Positions 54,620 to 64,000 of a stretch of DNA of 64,000 bases are shown one piece after another. Under the pieces are notes generated by a model, which did no database searches, was not told where the DNA came from, and was given only the letters and a program-made list of their open reading frames with translations. The stretch spans positions 259,087,386-259,151,385 of the forward strand of contig NC_081406.1 in assembly GCF_030272615.1 (NCBI RefSeq), given 5' to 3'. Within the stretch, counting starts at the first letter, position 1, and each line of letters starts with the position of its first letter. Origin of the DNA: Cryptomeria japonica (Eukaryota; Streptophyta; Pinopsida; Cupressales; Cupressaceae). The position numbers were made by a program, and so were the translations under genes.

Positions 54620-57600
54620 AAAAATTGCTCATTTGTTGTCAATCACTCAGTGTGAAAATTTGTCAAAATTCGGCATCATTTTTCTCGATGTTAGTGACAT
54701 GTAAGAATGAGTCATCTGATCCTATGGGTCTGTGAGATGGAACTTTGAAAAATCCTCTCTCGGTTTAGGTAGACTCTGATCCAATTGCCTGTGGCGACAC
54801 TTTCTTGGTTGCAACAAAAAGCGTCACATGAGTTCAATGAAAAGTTGCACAATACCCCATCTTTCAATCCACTCGTCATGGCACCAAACCATCAGTGCAT
54901 ATGCATCCAAGTGGCTGAGTTTACACTAGGAATGCCTTCGTTCCTCTATTGAACTCACCCGATCAATGTGGGCCACACCCTAGTAGCAAAATCCCCAAAG
55001 TGCTCAAAGTGTGAAAAATTCTCAAAATTCGGCATGACATTTATCAACCTTGGTGACACATAAGAATGAGTCGTCTGATCCTATGAGGTCGTGTTACAAC
55101 ACTCTAAAAAATACTCTCTCAATTTAGGTAGACTCTGATCCAATTGCTCATGGCGACACTTTCTCAGTTGCAATAAAATGCGTCAAATGAGTTCAATGAA
55201 AAGTTGCACAATGCCCCATCTTTAAATCCGCTTGTTGCAGAAATGAACTGTCAATGCATACGCGTCTGGGTGGCTGGGTTTACTCTAGGAATGCCTTCAT
55301 TTTTCTCTCCAACTCGTATGATCAATGTGGGTCACGCCCTAGCAACGAAATTACTTAAGTGCTCAAGTTGCTCAAAGTTGTCAATATTCGACATCACATT
55401 TCTCAGTGCCCATTAATCATAAGAATGAGCCATCTGATCCTACAGGGTTGTGTTATGGCACTCTAAAAAAGCCTCTCTCATTTTAGGTAGACTTGATCCA
55501 ATTTATCGTTGTGACACTTTTTGGGTTGCGACAAAAAGTGTCAGATGAGTTCAATGAAAAGTTGCACAATGCCCCATCTTTCAATCCGCTCATCACAGCA
55601 CCAAACCATTAGCTCGTATGCGTCAAGGGGGTCGGGTTTATGCTAGGAATGCCTTCATTTTTCTCTCCAACTCGTCTGATCGATGCGAACCACACCCTAG
55701 CAGGGAAATCACTTAAGTGCTCAAGTTGCTCAAAGTTGTCTATATTCAACATCGCTTTTCTTGATGCCCATTACTCATAAGAATGAGCCATCTGATCCTA
55801 TGAGGTCATGTTATGGCACTCTAAAAAATCCTCTCTCGGTTTAGGTACATTCAAATCCAATTGCTCATGGAGACACTTTCTTGGTTGCAACAAAAAGCGT
55901 CAAATGAGTTCAATGAAAAGTTGCACAATGCCCCATCTTTCAATCCGCTTGTTGCGGCACCGAACTGTTGGCTCATACACATTGGGGTGGATAGGTTTAC
56001 GCTAGGAATTCCTTCATTTTATTCTCCAATTCATCTAATCAATGCGAGCCACACCCTAGTAGCGAAATCACTTAAGTGCTCAAGTTGCTCAAAGTTGTCA
56101 ATATTTGGCATCGCATTTCTTGATGCATGTTAATCATAAGAATGAGTCATCTGATCCTATGGGGTCATGTTATGGCATTCAAAAAAGCCTCTCTCGGTTT
56201 AGGTAGACTCGGATCCAATTGCTCATGGCGACACTTTCTCGGTTGCGACTAAAAGCACCAGATGAGTTCAATGAAAAGTTGCACAATGCCCCATCTTTCA
56301 ATCCGCTCGTTGCGGCACCAAACTGTCATCTCATACGCGTTGGGGTGGTTGTGTTTACAATAGGAATTCCTTCATTTTTCTCTCCAACTTGTTTGATCAT
56401 TGCGGGTCACACCCTAGCAGCAAAACCACTTAAGTGCTCAAGTTGCTCAAAGTTATCAATATTCGGCATCACGTTTCTCGACGCTCGTTAATCTTAAGAA
56501 TGAGTCATCTAATCCTACAGGATAATGTTATGGCACTCTAAAAAATCCTCTCTCTATTTAGGTAGACTCGAATCCAAATTCTCGTGGTGACACTCTCGGT
56601 TGCGACAAAAAGCGTCAGATGAGTTCAATGAAAATTTGCACAATGCCCCATCTTTCAATCCTCTCATCGTGACACCAAACCGTTAGCTCATACGCATCAG
56701 CGTGGTAAGGTATATGCTAGGAATTCATTCTTTTTTCTCTCAAACTCATCTGATCAATGCGAGCCACACCCTAGCAGTGAAATCGCTTAAGTGCTCAAGT
56801 TGCTCAAAGTTGTCAATATTCGACATTGTGCTTCTCGGCGCCCATTAATCATAAGAACAAGCCATCTGATCCTACGAGGTCACATTATGGCACTATAAAA
56901 AATCCTCTCTCGATTTAGGTAGACTCGGATCCAATTGCTCATGGCGACATGTTCTCGGTTGTGAAAAGCGTCAGATGAGTTCAATGAAAAGTTGCACAAT
57001 GCCCCATCTTTCAATCCGCTCGTCGTGGCACCAAACTGTCAGCTCATACATGTCAAGGTGGCTGATTTTATGCTAGGAATGTCTTCATTTTTCTCTCCAA
57101 CTCATCTAATCGATGCGGGCCACACCCTAGTAGTGAAATCCATTAAGTGCTCAAGTTGCTCAAAGTTGTCAATATTCGGCATCGCATTTCTTGATGCCTG
57201 TTATTCATAAGAATGATCTATCTGATCCTACAGGGTTGTGTTATGGAGCTCTAAAAAATCCTCTCTCAGTTTAGGTAGACTCGGATCTAATTGCTTGTGG
57301 AGACACTTTCTTGGTTGCGACAAAAAGCATCAAATGAGTTCAATAGAAAGTTGCACAATGCCCCATCTTTCAATCCGCTCATTGTGGCACCGAACCATCA
57401 ACTCGTACACATCAGGGTGGTCAGGTTTATGTTAGTTTGCCTTCCTTTTGTTCTCCAACTCATCTGATCGATGTGGGCCACACCCTAGTAGCGAAATCGC
57501 TTGTGTTCAAGTTGCTCAAAGTTGTCAATATTCGGCTTCACGTTTCTTGGCGCCCGTTAATTATAAGAATGAGTCATTTGATCTTATGAGGTCATGTTAT

Positions 57601-58690
57601 GGCACTCTAAAAAACCCTCTCTTGGTTTAGGTAGACTCAGATCCAATTGCTCATGGCGACACTTTCTCGGTTGCGACAAAAAGCGTTAGATGAGTTCAAT
57701 GAAAAGTTGCACAATGCCCCATCTTTCAATCCGCTCGTCGCGGCACCAAACCATGAGCTTGTATGAGTCGAGGTGGTCGGGTTTATGCTAGGAATGCCTT
57801 CATTTTTCTCTCCAACTTGTTCGATCATTGCAGGCCACACCCTAACAGCGAAATCACTTAAGTGCTCAAGTTGCTCAAAGTTATCAATATTTGGCATCAC
57901 GTTTCTCAACGCCCGTTAATCATAAGAATGATTCGTCTGATCCTATGGGGTCATGTTATGGCACTCTAAAAAAGGCTCTCTCGGTTTAGGTAGACTCGGA
58001 TCCAATTTCTCGTGGTGACACTTTCTCGATTGTGACAAAAAGTCTCAGATGAGTTCAATGAAAAGTTGCACAATGTCCCATCTTTCAATCCGCTCGTCGT
58101 GACACCAAACAGTTAGTGCTTACGCATCAGGGTGGTCGGGTTTACGCTAGGAATGCCTTCATTTTTCTCTCCAACTCGTCTAATCAATGCGGGCCACACC
58201 CTAGCAGCGAAATCGCTTAAGTGCTCAAGTTGCTCAAAGTCGTCAATATTCAACATCATGTTTCTCAGCGCCTGTTAATCATAAGAATGATTCGTCTGAT
58301 CCTACAAGGTCATGTTATGACACTCTACCCAAGCCTCTCTCGATTTCGGAAGACTTAGATCCAATTGCTCGTGGTGACACTTTCTCGATTGCAACAAAAA
58401 GTTTCAGATGAGTTCAATGAAAAGTTGCACAATGACCTAACTTTCAATCCACTTGTTGCAGCACCGAACTATCATCTCGTATGCGTCTGAGTGGTCGGGT
58501 TTACACTAGGAATGCCTTTTTTTTTTTCCAACTCGTCTGATCGATGCAGGCCACACCCTATCGGCCATCCCATTTAAGTGCTCAAAGCACAAAAAGTTGT
58601 CAAACTTCGACGACATGTTTCTCAACGCCCATGAGACATATGAATGAGTCATCTGATCCTAAAGGGTCGTGCTATGACACTCTAATAGGC
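54620..58690. repeat. Satellite of about 358 bp, 11-12 tandem copies
   Basis: The anchor AAAGTTGCACAATGCCCC recurs near 54842, 55202, 55561, 55918, 56277, 56636, 56991, 57350, 57705, 58065 and 58424, giving periods of 355-360 bp. Other shared parts are GGTTTAGGTAGACTCGGATC, GCTAGGAATGCCTTCATTTT and GTGCTCAAGTTGCTCAAAGT. Copies differ mostly by transitions at CG-rich positions. Several monomers hold a 70-90 codon open frame (NEKLHNAPSFNPLVA), discussed as a finding. Confidence 0.95.
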
Positions 58691-59070
58691 TCTACATTAG
58701 ATTAATAGACCTAAATACTCTTAAGTATTATTAATTGTTGGGAGTTGAAGTAGCTCTATTAGGGTATGCATTAGATGAATAGATGTGTATGGGCTATGCA
58801 ATTTTTTTAGAATGGTATTGGTACAATGGTGTCTTACATTGTCTAATTTTGGTTCTTTCCATGTTTCCCTTATATAGTCTTATTTCGACTATAATTATTT
58901 AATTTTTGTTGATCCTTATAAGCTTGTGTGTTGGATTACAAACACATAGGTTCAAAGCTTAATTAACAATAAACTTTGTGCAATTATTCATTTAACCATT
59001 TAACTGCAATTATGGATAACCATGATAAATGATTTTCACTAACCAAAAAGCTACAAATTCATACAACATT
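58691..59070. other. AT-rich spacer
   Basis: No gene or repeat is recognised between the 358-bp satellite and the 110-bp tandem repeat. Confidence 0.5.
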
Positions 59071-59530
59071 TTATACCCTTAAAAGTATCAAATGTATCCA
59101 ATACAGACAAATAGGCTTGCCAAAAGCCATATGGACATAGAATGTCATGTATTCACAAAACAAAACATGTTCAAAATTTCTATAAAGGCATACAACATGA
59201 TATCCAATAAAGTCAAATAGGAGCTTGCCAAAAGCCATATGGACATAGAATGTCGCATATTCATAATACAAAACATATGTTCAAAATTGCCATATATGCA
59301 TACAACATGGTATCCAATAAAGTCAAATAGGAGCTTGCCAAAAGCCATATGGACATAGAATGTCACGTATTCGTAATACAAAACATATGTTCAAAATTTC
59401 CATATAGGTATACAACATGGTATCCAATAAAGTCAAATAGGAGCTTGCCAAAATCCATATGGACATAGAATGTCACATATTCGTAATACAAAACATATGT
59501 TCAAAATTGCCATATAGGCATAAAACATAG
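59071..59530. repeat. Tandem repeat of about 110 bp, four copies
   Basis: CATATGGACATAGAATGTC occurs at about 59128, 59237, 59346 and 59456, spacing 109-110 bp. The shared unit includes CCAATAAAGTCAAATAGGAG and ACAAAACATATGTTCAAAAT. The array lies just downstream of the stop of the minus-strand gene at 59572. Confidence 0.92.
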
Positions 59531-59571
59531 GACCCTATTCTATTCATTTCCCTCTAGGGGAAGAAAACAGA

Positions 59572-61246
59572 TCACAAGGTATCTTTGCCTATTGGGGGGA
59601 TGGAGATGTATATGATGCAGGTGTCTTTCAAGCGCCCACTCGATCTCCTCTCTAGACTTTTTTGTAACTCCACCTGATACAATGAAAAGAATGATGTTAG
59701 CATATACAAAAATTGAATTTTAGAATGACATATAATAGAATAGTCACTTACCGCATACAAATAATCATGATGTTCATCCACAATAGGTGCGCGTTCATGA
59801 TATGCAGTGACAAGCCCCTCCTGTAAGCATCACAATATAAATTAAACTAAATACAAGTGTCGTAAAGATTTTCAATAACATGTTATTAAGATAACACATG
59901 TAATGCTAAATTTACTAAATTTACAAATATGTCTCATACTTCTGTCAAAGCAGTTGAACTTGCTACTGTTGCAGCAACACCATGCTCCATTGATGCGTGA
60001 ACAATAGGAGGAGTCTCTAATGTCAACATCTGAAAATTACACAAAGTATATTGATCAATTGCCAAAACTATCTATATTATTTAATAAAAACATTAAAGAT
60101 AAATTGCTTACCTGGGTGAAAGATTGTCGATGAAATACATTGCGAGGTGTTGATGTTGAAGCTCTAGCATCAAACTATTTGACATCCAAAATGAGTAATT
60201 AGAAAATCATTCACATAAGGTTCAACTATCTACATATAATAATTATATTTCTTCACTCGTTGTATACCTGTGGAGTCGACGAAGTCGTGAAAAACGGTGT
60301 TGCAGGAATGTTACTAGTATTGTGAATACTTTGACCCTAATTTTATATCATAATACTTTACTAATTTAGATATATTCTTAAATTTCCATATAAGACTTAA
60401 TAAAAAGAATGAAAATAACTTGTAATGAAATTCACTTGGGTATCAATGCCAAATATTTCATTCAGCAAGGATTTTGCCATTACAATGTTCTCTGTAGCAA
60501 ACTCTGCTTGTGCACGTGCATTCTCAATGCTATTAGGATCATAAGTGCAAAGAGAACCACAAGATCGACAAAAATGAGATGGAACTCGATGCCTAGAATA
60601 ATCACCATCATCACTCGCACCACCCTCTACTAGAGGCCTAGCATACTGTATAAGGGTCTGAGTGAGTGAGCTAATGGAGTCTAGAGTTTCGACCTCAACA
60701 CTCTCGTTCACAATGGAAGGAATAATAACATGCTCCACTGTAGGTCTGGCCAAGGGTCTTGGTGGGAGATTTGGGTCATGTTGTGCACCCTCTATCATGT
60801 GTGGAACCCCCACATCTACCTTGGAAATCTAGAAAATCAATTTGTTTGGGATCTCATTAAGGACAAACTCTCAGTACAGTTTTCTCAAAAAGTATTGGGG
60901 TACCTCATGATTATTGCATGTGGGCTGATCAAATACCATCCACCACCTATCCCAAAAATTGTTCTTAATCCCTTCATGATGACACCAATGAATAGGGAAT
61001 CTCCTACATTCATGGTGTAAAGGTTGATTCATTCGGGGGTTCACAAAAAGAGCACACCAAGTCAAATTTATTAATTTTCTTTTTCTTCACTGCCGCATAT
61101 GATAATTTGTCAGCATAAAATTGCTTTTGTTCTTCCTTCTTACTGGACCAAAAATTTATTTGCCCACTCACAAATTGTATGTGAGATACAATAGATTGCA
61201 AATAACTGGCAAGTTTTGTCCTATGGGAGTTTGTTCCAGTGGGATT
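59572..61246 (-). pseudogene. Multi-exon minus-strand gene of unknown function, truncated at its 5' side by element D
   Basis: Seven exons can be joined, all introns in phase 0 with GT-AG ends: up to 60904, 60828-60436, 60336-60268, 60174-60112, 60029-59940, 59820-59752 and 59673-59572 (stop TGA). The product from the second exon on is 261 residues, plus at least 54 from the first. The first exon has an aromatic, His/Cys-rich segment (HHECRRFPIHWCHHEGIKNN, then FWDRWWMVF). The second has CRSCGSLC and a helix-like EFATENIVMAKSLLNEIFG. The other exons are short and Ser/Thr/Pro-rich. A change of frame near 61080 and the LTR of D at 61247 break the 5' end, so this copy is probably a pseudogene. 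I do not recognise the family. Confidence 0.6.
60436..60828 (-). CDS. Largest exon of the unknown minus-strand gene
   Basis: 131 codons, phase 0 at both ends, between TTTTCTAG acceptor and CAA|GTGAAT donor. It has no internal stop. It carries a CxxC pair (CRSCGSLC) and an amphipathic C-terminal helix. It is the longest intact exon in the gene. Confidence 0.55.
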
Positions 61247-61460
61247 TGTTGTTCTCAAAAAAGAGAAACCCAAGTTCACCTGCAAACTATATATGAAACA
61301 TCCAATCTCAATCAATGAAATGCTTCAAGGCTTGGACAACATAACATAGGATCCTAATGATCCTCCTACACTTCAATTTCTGCAAGACCTAGGGGGGACA
61401 CCCTTTGATGCACAAAATACAACCAGTTACAAACATATGGCATCAATAAAAGCAAATAAA
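61247..61460 (-). repeat. Element D 3' LTR, terminal part
   Basis: Matches 63791-64000 with few changes (for example ACCCAAG/ACTCAAG, TATATATGAAACA/TATCTATGAAATA). The LTR may extend further right; the window end prevents checking. Confidence 0.8.
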
Positions 61461-61712
61461 TCTCATAAGGCTCAACAACAAGGAGGTTACTGCAGATGGA
61501 CTAGATCTACATTGACATCTCAACAAGATTGGAGCATGAGATAGGTAAAACATACTAAAAACCACACAACTGAAAGCAAAGCGACTGTACAATAGAACTT
61601 ATTTAAATATGGCTCTAAGCCATCAAAATTGGAATCAATGCTTACCTCTGTCAAACACATGATTCTCATTTCCATGAATCAAGGGTAAGCTGGAAGTTTC
61701 ATTTACATTTGC

Positions 61713-63235
61713 CTAATCACAAACTCTACAACTTCTCATCAGCTCATCACATAGAAGATAATCAACATGCCAGTAATCATTCAATCTTTGAAAAACAGAT
61801 CCCAATTCAAAGTCTTGACCATCAAATGACACAAGACTATCATATTGTTTACAAATATTTCTCGGTTGAAAAGAGAAGTAACCCTGCTCCATCTGATCAC
61901 TGGGAACATCAAGCACATGTTGACTGCTAGTTTGCATAAATGGAAAACACTCATCCACAATGCAGGCTTGCAAACTAGAGAGGAACATTTCCTCGTAAAA
62001 TGACTACAGTTTAGCATGTTGATCACACCTTATATCAGCCCTTTGCAAACATCAAAATGCATGATCATCTATCAATGGTTCATTTACCAATTGCAAATTT
62101 GGGAAAACCACTTCAAATTTGTCTTTCTCTTTAACACCAAGATCCACACAATGCATATCAAATTCTGATTTCATATCAACATATGATTCCACATTATCAC
62201 ATTTATCAACCTTATATGCATGTTCATCTTGTCCACTATTCAATCAACTATAGGGAAATAAATATCATATGTATCATACCTCACACTGCCAAGAACATCA
62301 TCAGTATCAAAACATATATTGATTGGGTATGAGAGATTGGGAACATTTATGGATGTATACCTCTTAAGATCAACACCTAAGAGTTCTGAGATTTGTTCAC
62401 TACTTAGTGAACCTTCTCCTTCATTTTCATTTTCCTTTGCTTCATCTTTTGTGTTGTAAACATTGTCCCAATCTGATGCATGCATTAAATTTCTAGTGCT
62501 CATGCCTTCATGCACATTTGTTTTATCATTACAATAACTTGCATCTGCATCATGACCTTTATCATGTTGATCATAAAGTGTTGCTATATGTTGCAACATG
62601 GTTTCATAGCCTTGGTTGCAAACACTTTGTGGATTGATATTAACGACAAGGTGATCTATATTATTCAAATCTGAAACCTCAACATGCTCATGACTATTTG
62701 AACAATAACTTATACTTTCACAATTTTCTTGTTGCTCTGAATACACATCTGCACTGTCATGTTGAGAATAAGAGTCACCTTCAGCATCATAAGAGGTATA
62801 TCCACTCACGGATTCATCTCCATCATTGTACTCAAAACTATGTGCATTTTCAGATTTAGTCATTTCAATCTCATCTATCCATTCTTTAATATGTCCAATA
62901 CTTTCTTCCCTCGAGGTTTTAGACCAATTGACTGAGTCAGGCTCATCAAGCTCCAAGAATAACTCAATCCAAACGGATTCATGGGGTCTAACATCAACCG
63001 AAAGCTCATTTAATGCAGTAATAAATCTTTCATAAAAAACATATGATGATTCTTCGTTCCTCTTCCCTATTTTCCTTCTTAAAAACAAGATGCACCTATC
63101 TTGGATCTTTTGAAGATGTATTTCAATATCCCTATCAATGTCTTTCAAATTTGACAAAGAAAATTCAGATCTAGGAACCACATCTAGATCCATCAAATTT
63201 GAAACATCTATTGAACCATTACCATGACAATGCAT
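61713..63235 (-). pseudogene. ORF of element D (331-codon part plus a shifted continuation)
   Basis: The 331-codon frame 63235-62240 (MHCHGNGSIDVSNLMDLDVV) is intact. It is acidic and Ser/Asp/Glu-rich, with a helical N-terminal third (EIHLQKIQDRCILFLRRKIG, then SVWIELFLELDEPDSVNW). After its stop at 62240 a second frame continues at once (62243-62052, NSGQDEHAYKVDKC) and, beyond a stop, to 61713. This suggests one longer protein of about 500 residues broken by a one-base shift and stops. It has no gag, protease or RT motifs. It may be the only protein of a non-autonomous element. Confidence 0.55.
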
Positions 63236-63768
63236 CTTACTGTTTTATTCTCTTTTTAAAACATATGCAGTCATCATAACCAGACATACTTCTCACCATA
63301 TTTTTTACTGAAAATTTTCAAAACAAGAAGTATGTACCCTTAGAACCAATACTCCTTTTCCTGGTGACTTGCTTCACCTTATAAGGAACAAATTTATCTC
63401 ATAAAAGTTTTGAGGAATACCTGGGTATATTTGTTATTGCCGTCCACTTCACTTATGATTGAAAATTTGAAGAACACCTCCAAAACTTAGGTTTGTTCAT
63501 ATAGAGTCGCCACCTCCTTGAAGAGGAATAAAATTTAACCATTGATCTTCACTCTGAAACACTTTCAGATTTCTGGGTACCAAACAACAGAGTCACATAA
63601 TATTGAATTTTTTTTAATTTCTCAGTGACAAAACCTTCCAGGATATATACCTTCAAATCTGAAAACAACTTTCAGACTTGTAAACTTATAAGACTCTTCC
63701 CCAAATGAATTTGGCCAGACTCACTTACAATCTGATTTAACAATCTATACCAGATATCTTTAGATTAC
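63236..63768 (-). other. Leader of element D
   Basis: Untranslated DNA between the PBS and the ORF start on the minus strand. No gene is seen. Confidence 0.55.
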
Positions 63769-63786
63769 TCCCCAGTGGAGTCGCCA
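63769..63786 (-). promoter_or_regulatory. Primer binding site of element D
   Basis: TGGCGACTCCACTGGGGA on the minus strand, four bases after the LTR end. PBS sequences of this type (TGGCGACTC-TGGGG) occur in plant Tat/Ogre-like elements, so D may depend on a Tat element. Confidence 0.75.
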
Positions 63787-63790
63787 TTTC

Positions 63791-64000
63791 TGTTGTTCTC
63801 AAAAAAGAGAAACTCAAGTTCACTTGCAAACTATCTATGAAATAGCCAATCTCAATCAATGAAATGCTTCAAGGCTTGGAAAACATAAGATAGGATCCTA
63901 ATGATCCTCCTACACTTCAGGTTCTGCAAGACTTAGGGGGGGACACCCTTTGATGCACAAAATACAACCAGTTACAAACATATGGCATCAATAAAAGCAT
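63791..64000 (-). repeat. Element D 5' LTR, inner part
   Basis: The right-hand copy of the LTR; it continues past the window end. Confidence 0.8.

Larger units (their letters stand above)
61247..64000 (-). mobile_element. Element D: LTR retrotransposon on the minus strand with one unusual ORF; 5' LTR runs off the window
   Basis: 61247-61460 and 63791-64000 are near-identical direct repeats starting TGTTGTTCTCAAAAAAGAG on the plus strand. On the minus strand the right repeat ends GAGAACAACA, then GAAA, then TGGCGACTCCACTGGGGA, a PBS. So the 5' LTR lies to the right and the 3' LTR to the left. The internal region is about 2.3 kb and encodes no gag, RT or integrase that I can see. D interrupts the minus-strand gene at 61246. 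The LTR is at least 210 bp; its other end cannot be fixed here. Confidence 0.8.

Noticed and set aside
57637..57909. Minus-strand 90-codon frame in the 358-bp satellite
   Set aside because: Shadow of a satellite monomer; not kept in neighbouring copies.
1..64000. tRNA or rRNA genes
   Set aside because: I saw no cloverleaf with A and B boxes and no rRNA-like segment; PBS matches are only primer sites.

Overview
This window is plant nuclear DNA made almost entirely of nested, decayed repeats. The Ty3/gypsy Tat-lineage elements (dual RNase H, plant mobile domain ORFs), the AT-rich LTRs, the very long internal regions and the absence of any compact intact gene suggest a large, repeat-rich genome. 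A gymnosperm (conifer-like) genome fits best, but this is an inference.

Layout. (1) 1-1033 plus 20132 to about 21250 is the 3' part of an older Tat-like element (C), split by element A. (2) 1039-20126 is element A, 19.1 kb, with target-site duplication GTATG. It holds a 5' LTR, a PBS, a 2.4-kb leader with two clusters of a GCGTCTGTG motif, a gag-pol frame with no frameshift but 13 stops, an antisense spliced plant-mobile-domain (PMD) gene, and then four tandem 3' LTRs instead of one. (3) About 22132-24690 is a truncated chromovirus-like gypsy remnant. (4) 24.7-27.9 kb is gene-free DNA with microsatellites and a palindrome array. (5) 27888-46665 is element B, 18.8 kb, TSD GTACC, a related but older Tat element with the same plan, including the antisense PMD gene. 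(6) 46.7-50.8 kb is a CT-rich degenerate satellite. (7) 51.3-54.4 kb is a broken transposase-like gene of an unnamed family. (8) 54.6-58.7 kb is a satellite of about 358 bp. (9) 59.07-59.53 kb is a 110-bp tandem repeat. (10) 59572 to about 61246 (minus) is a multi-exon gene with phase-0 introns, cut at its 5' side by element D. (11) 61247-64000 (minus) is element D, an LTR element with its own ORF but no visible gag-pol.

How the parts work together. A and B each carry the same four-part plan. First, LTRs begin with arrays of AT-rich palindromes. Second, the sense leader carries a cluster of a short family-specific motif. Third, a sense gag-PR-RT-RH-aRNH-IN frame has a G-patch domain after the protease. 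Fourth, an antisense gene has its own TATA-like box, a short first exon, and one intron that carries the same family-specific motif in the antisense-transcript orientation. The motif differs between families (GCGTCTGTG in A, AGCGCTWTTG in B), but within each family it matches between leader and antisense intron. This paired-motif arrangement is the most unusual signal in the window. A second recurring signal is a small predicted RNA fold starting GGTGAAAA. It occurs at matching places in A and B, twice just before RT and two or three times after pol.

None of the retroelement frames is intact, so any protein function described refers to the ancestor.
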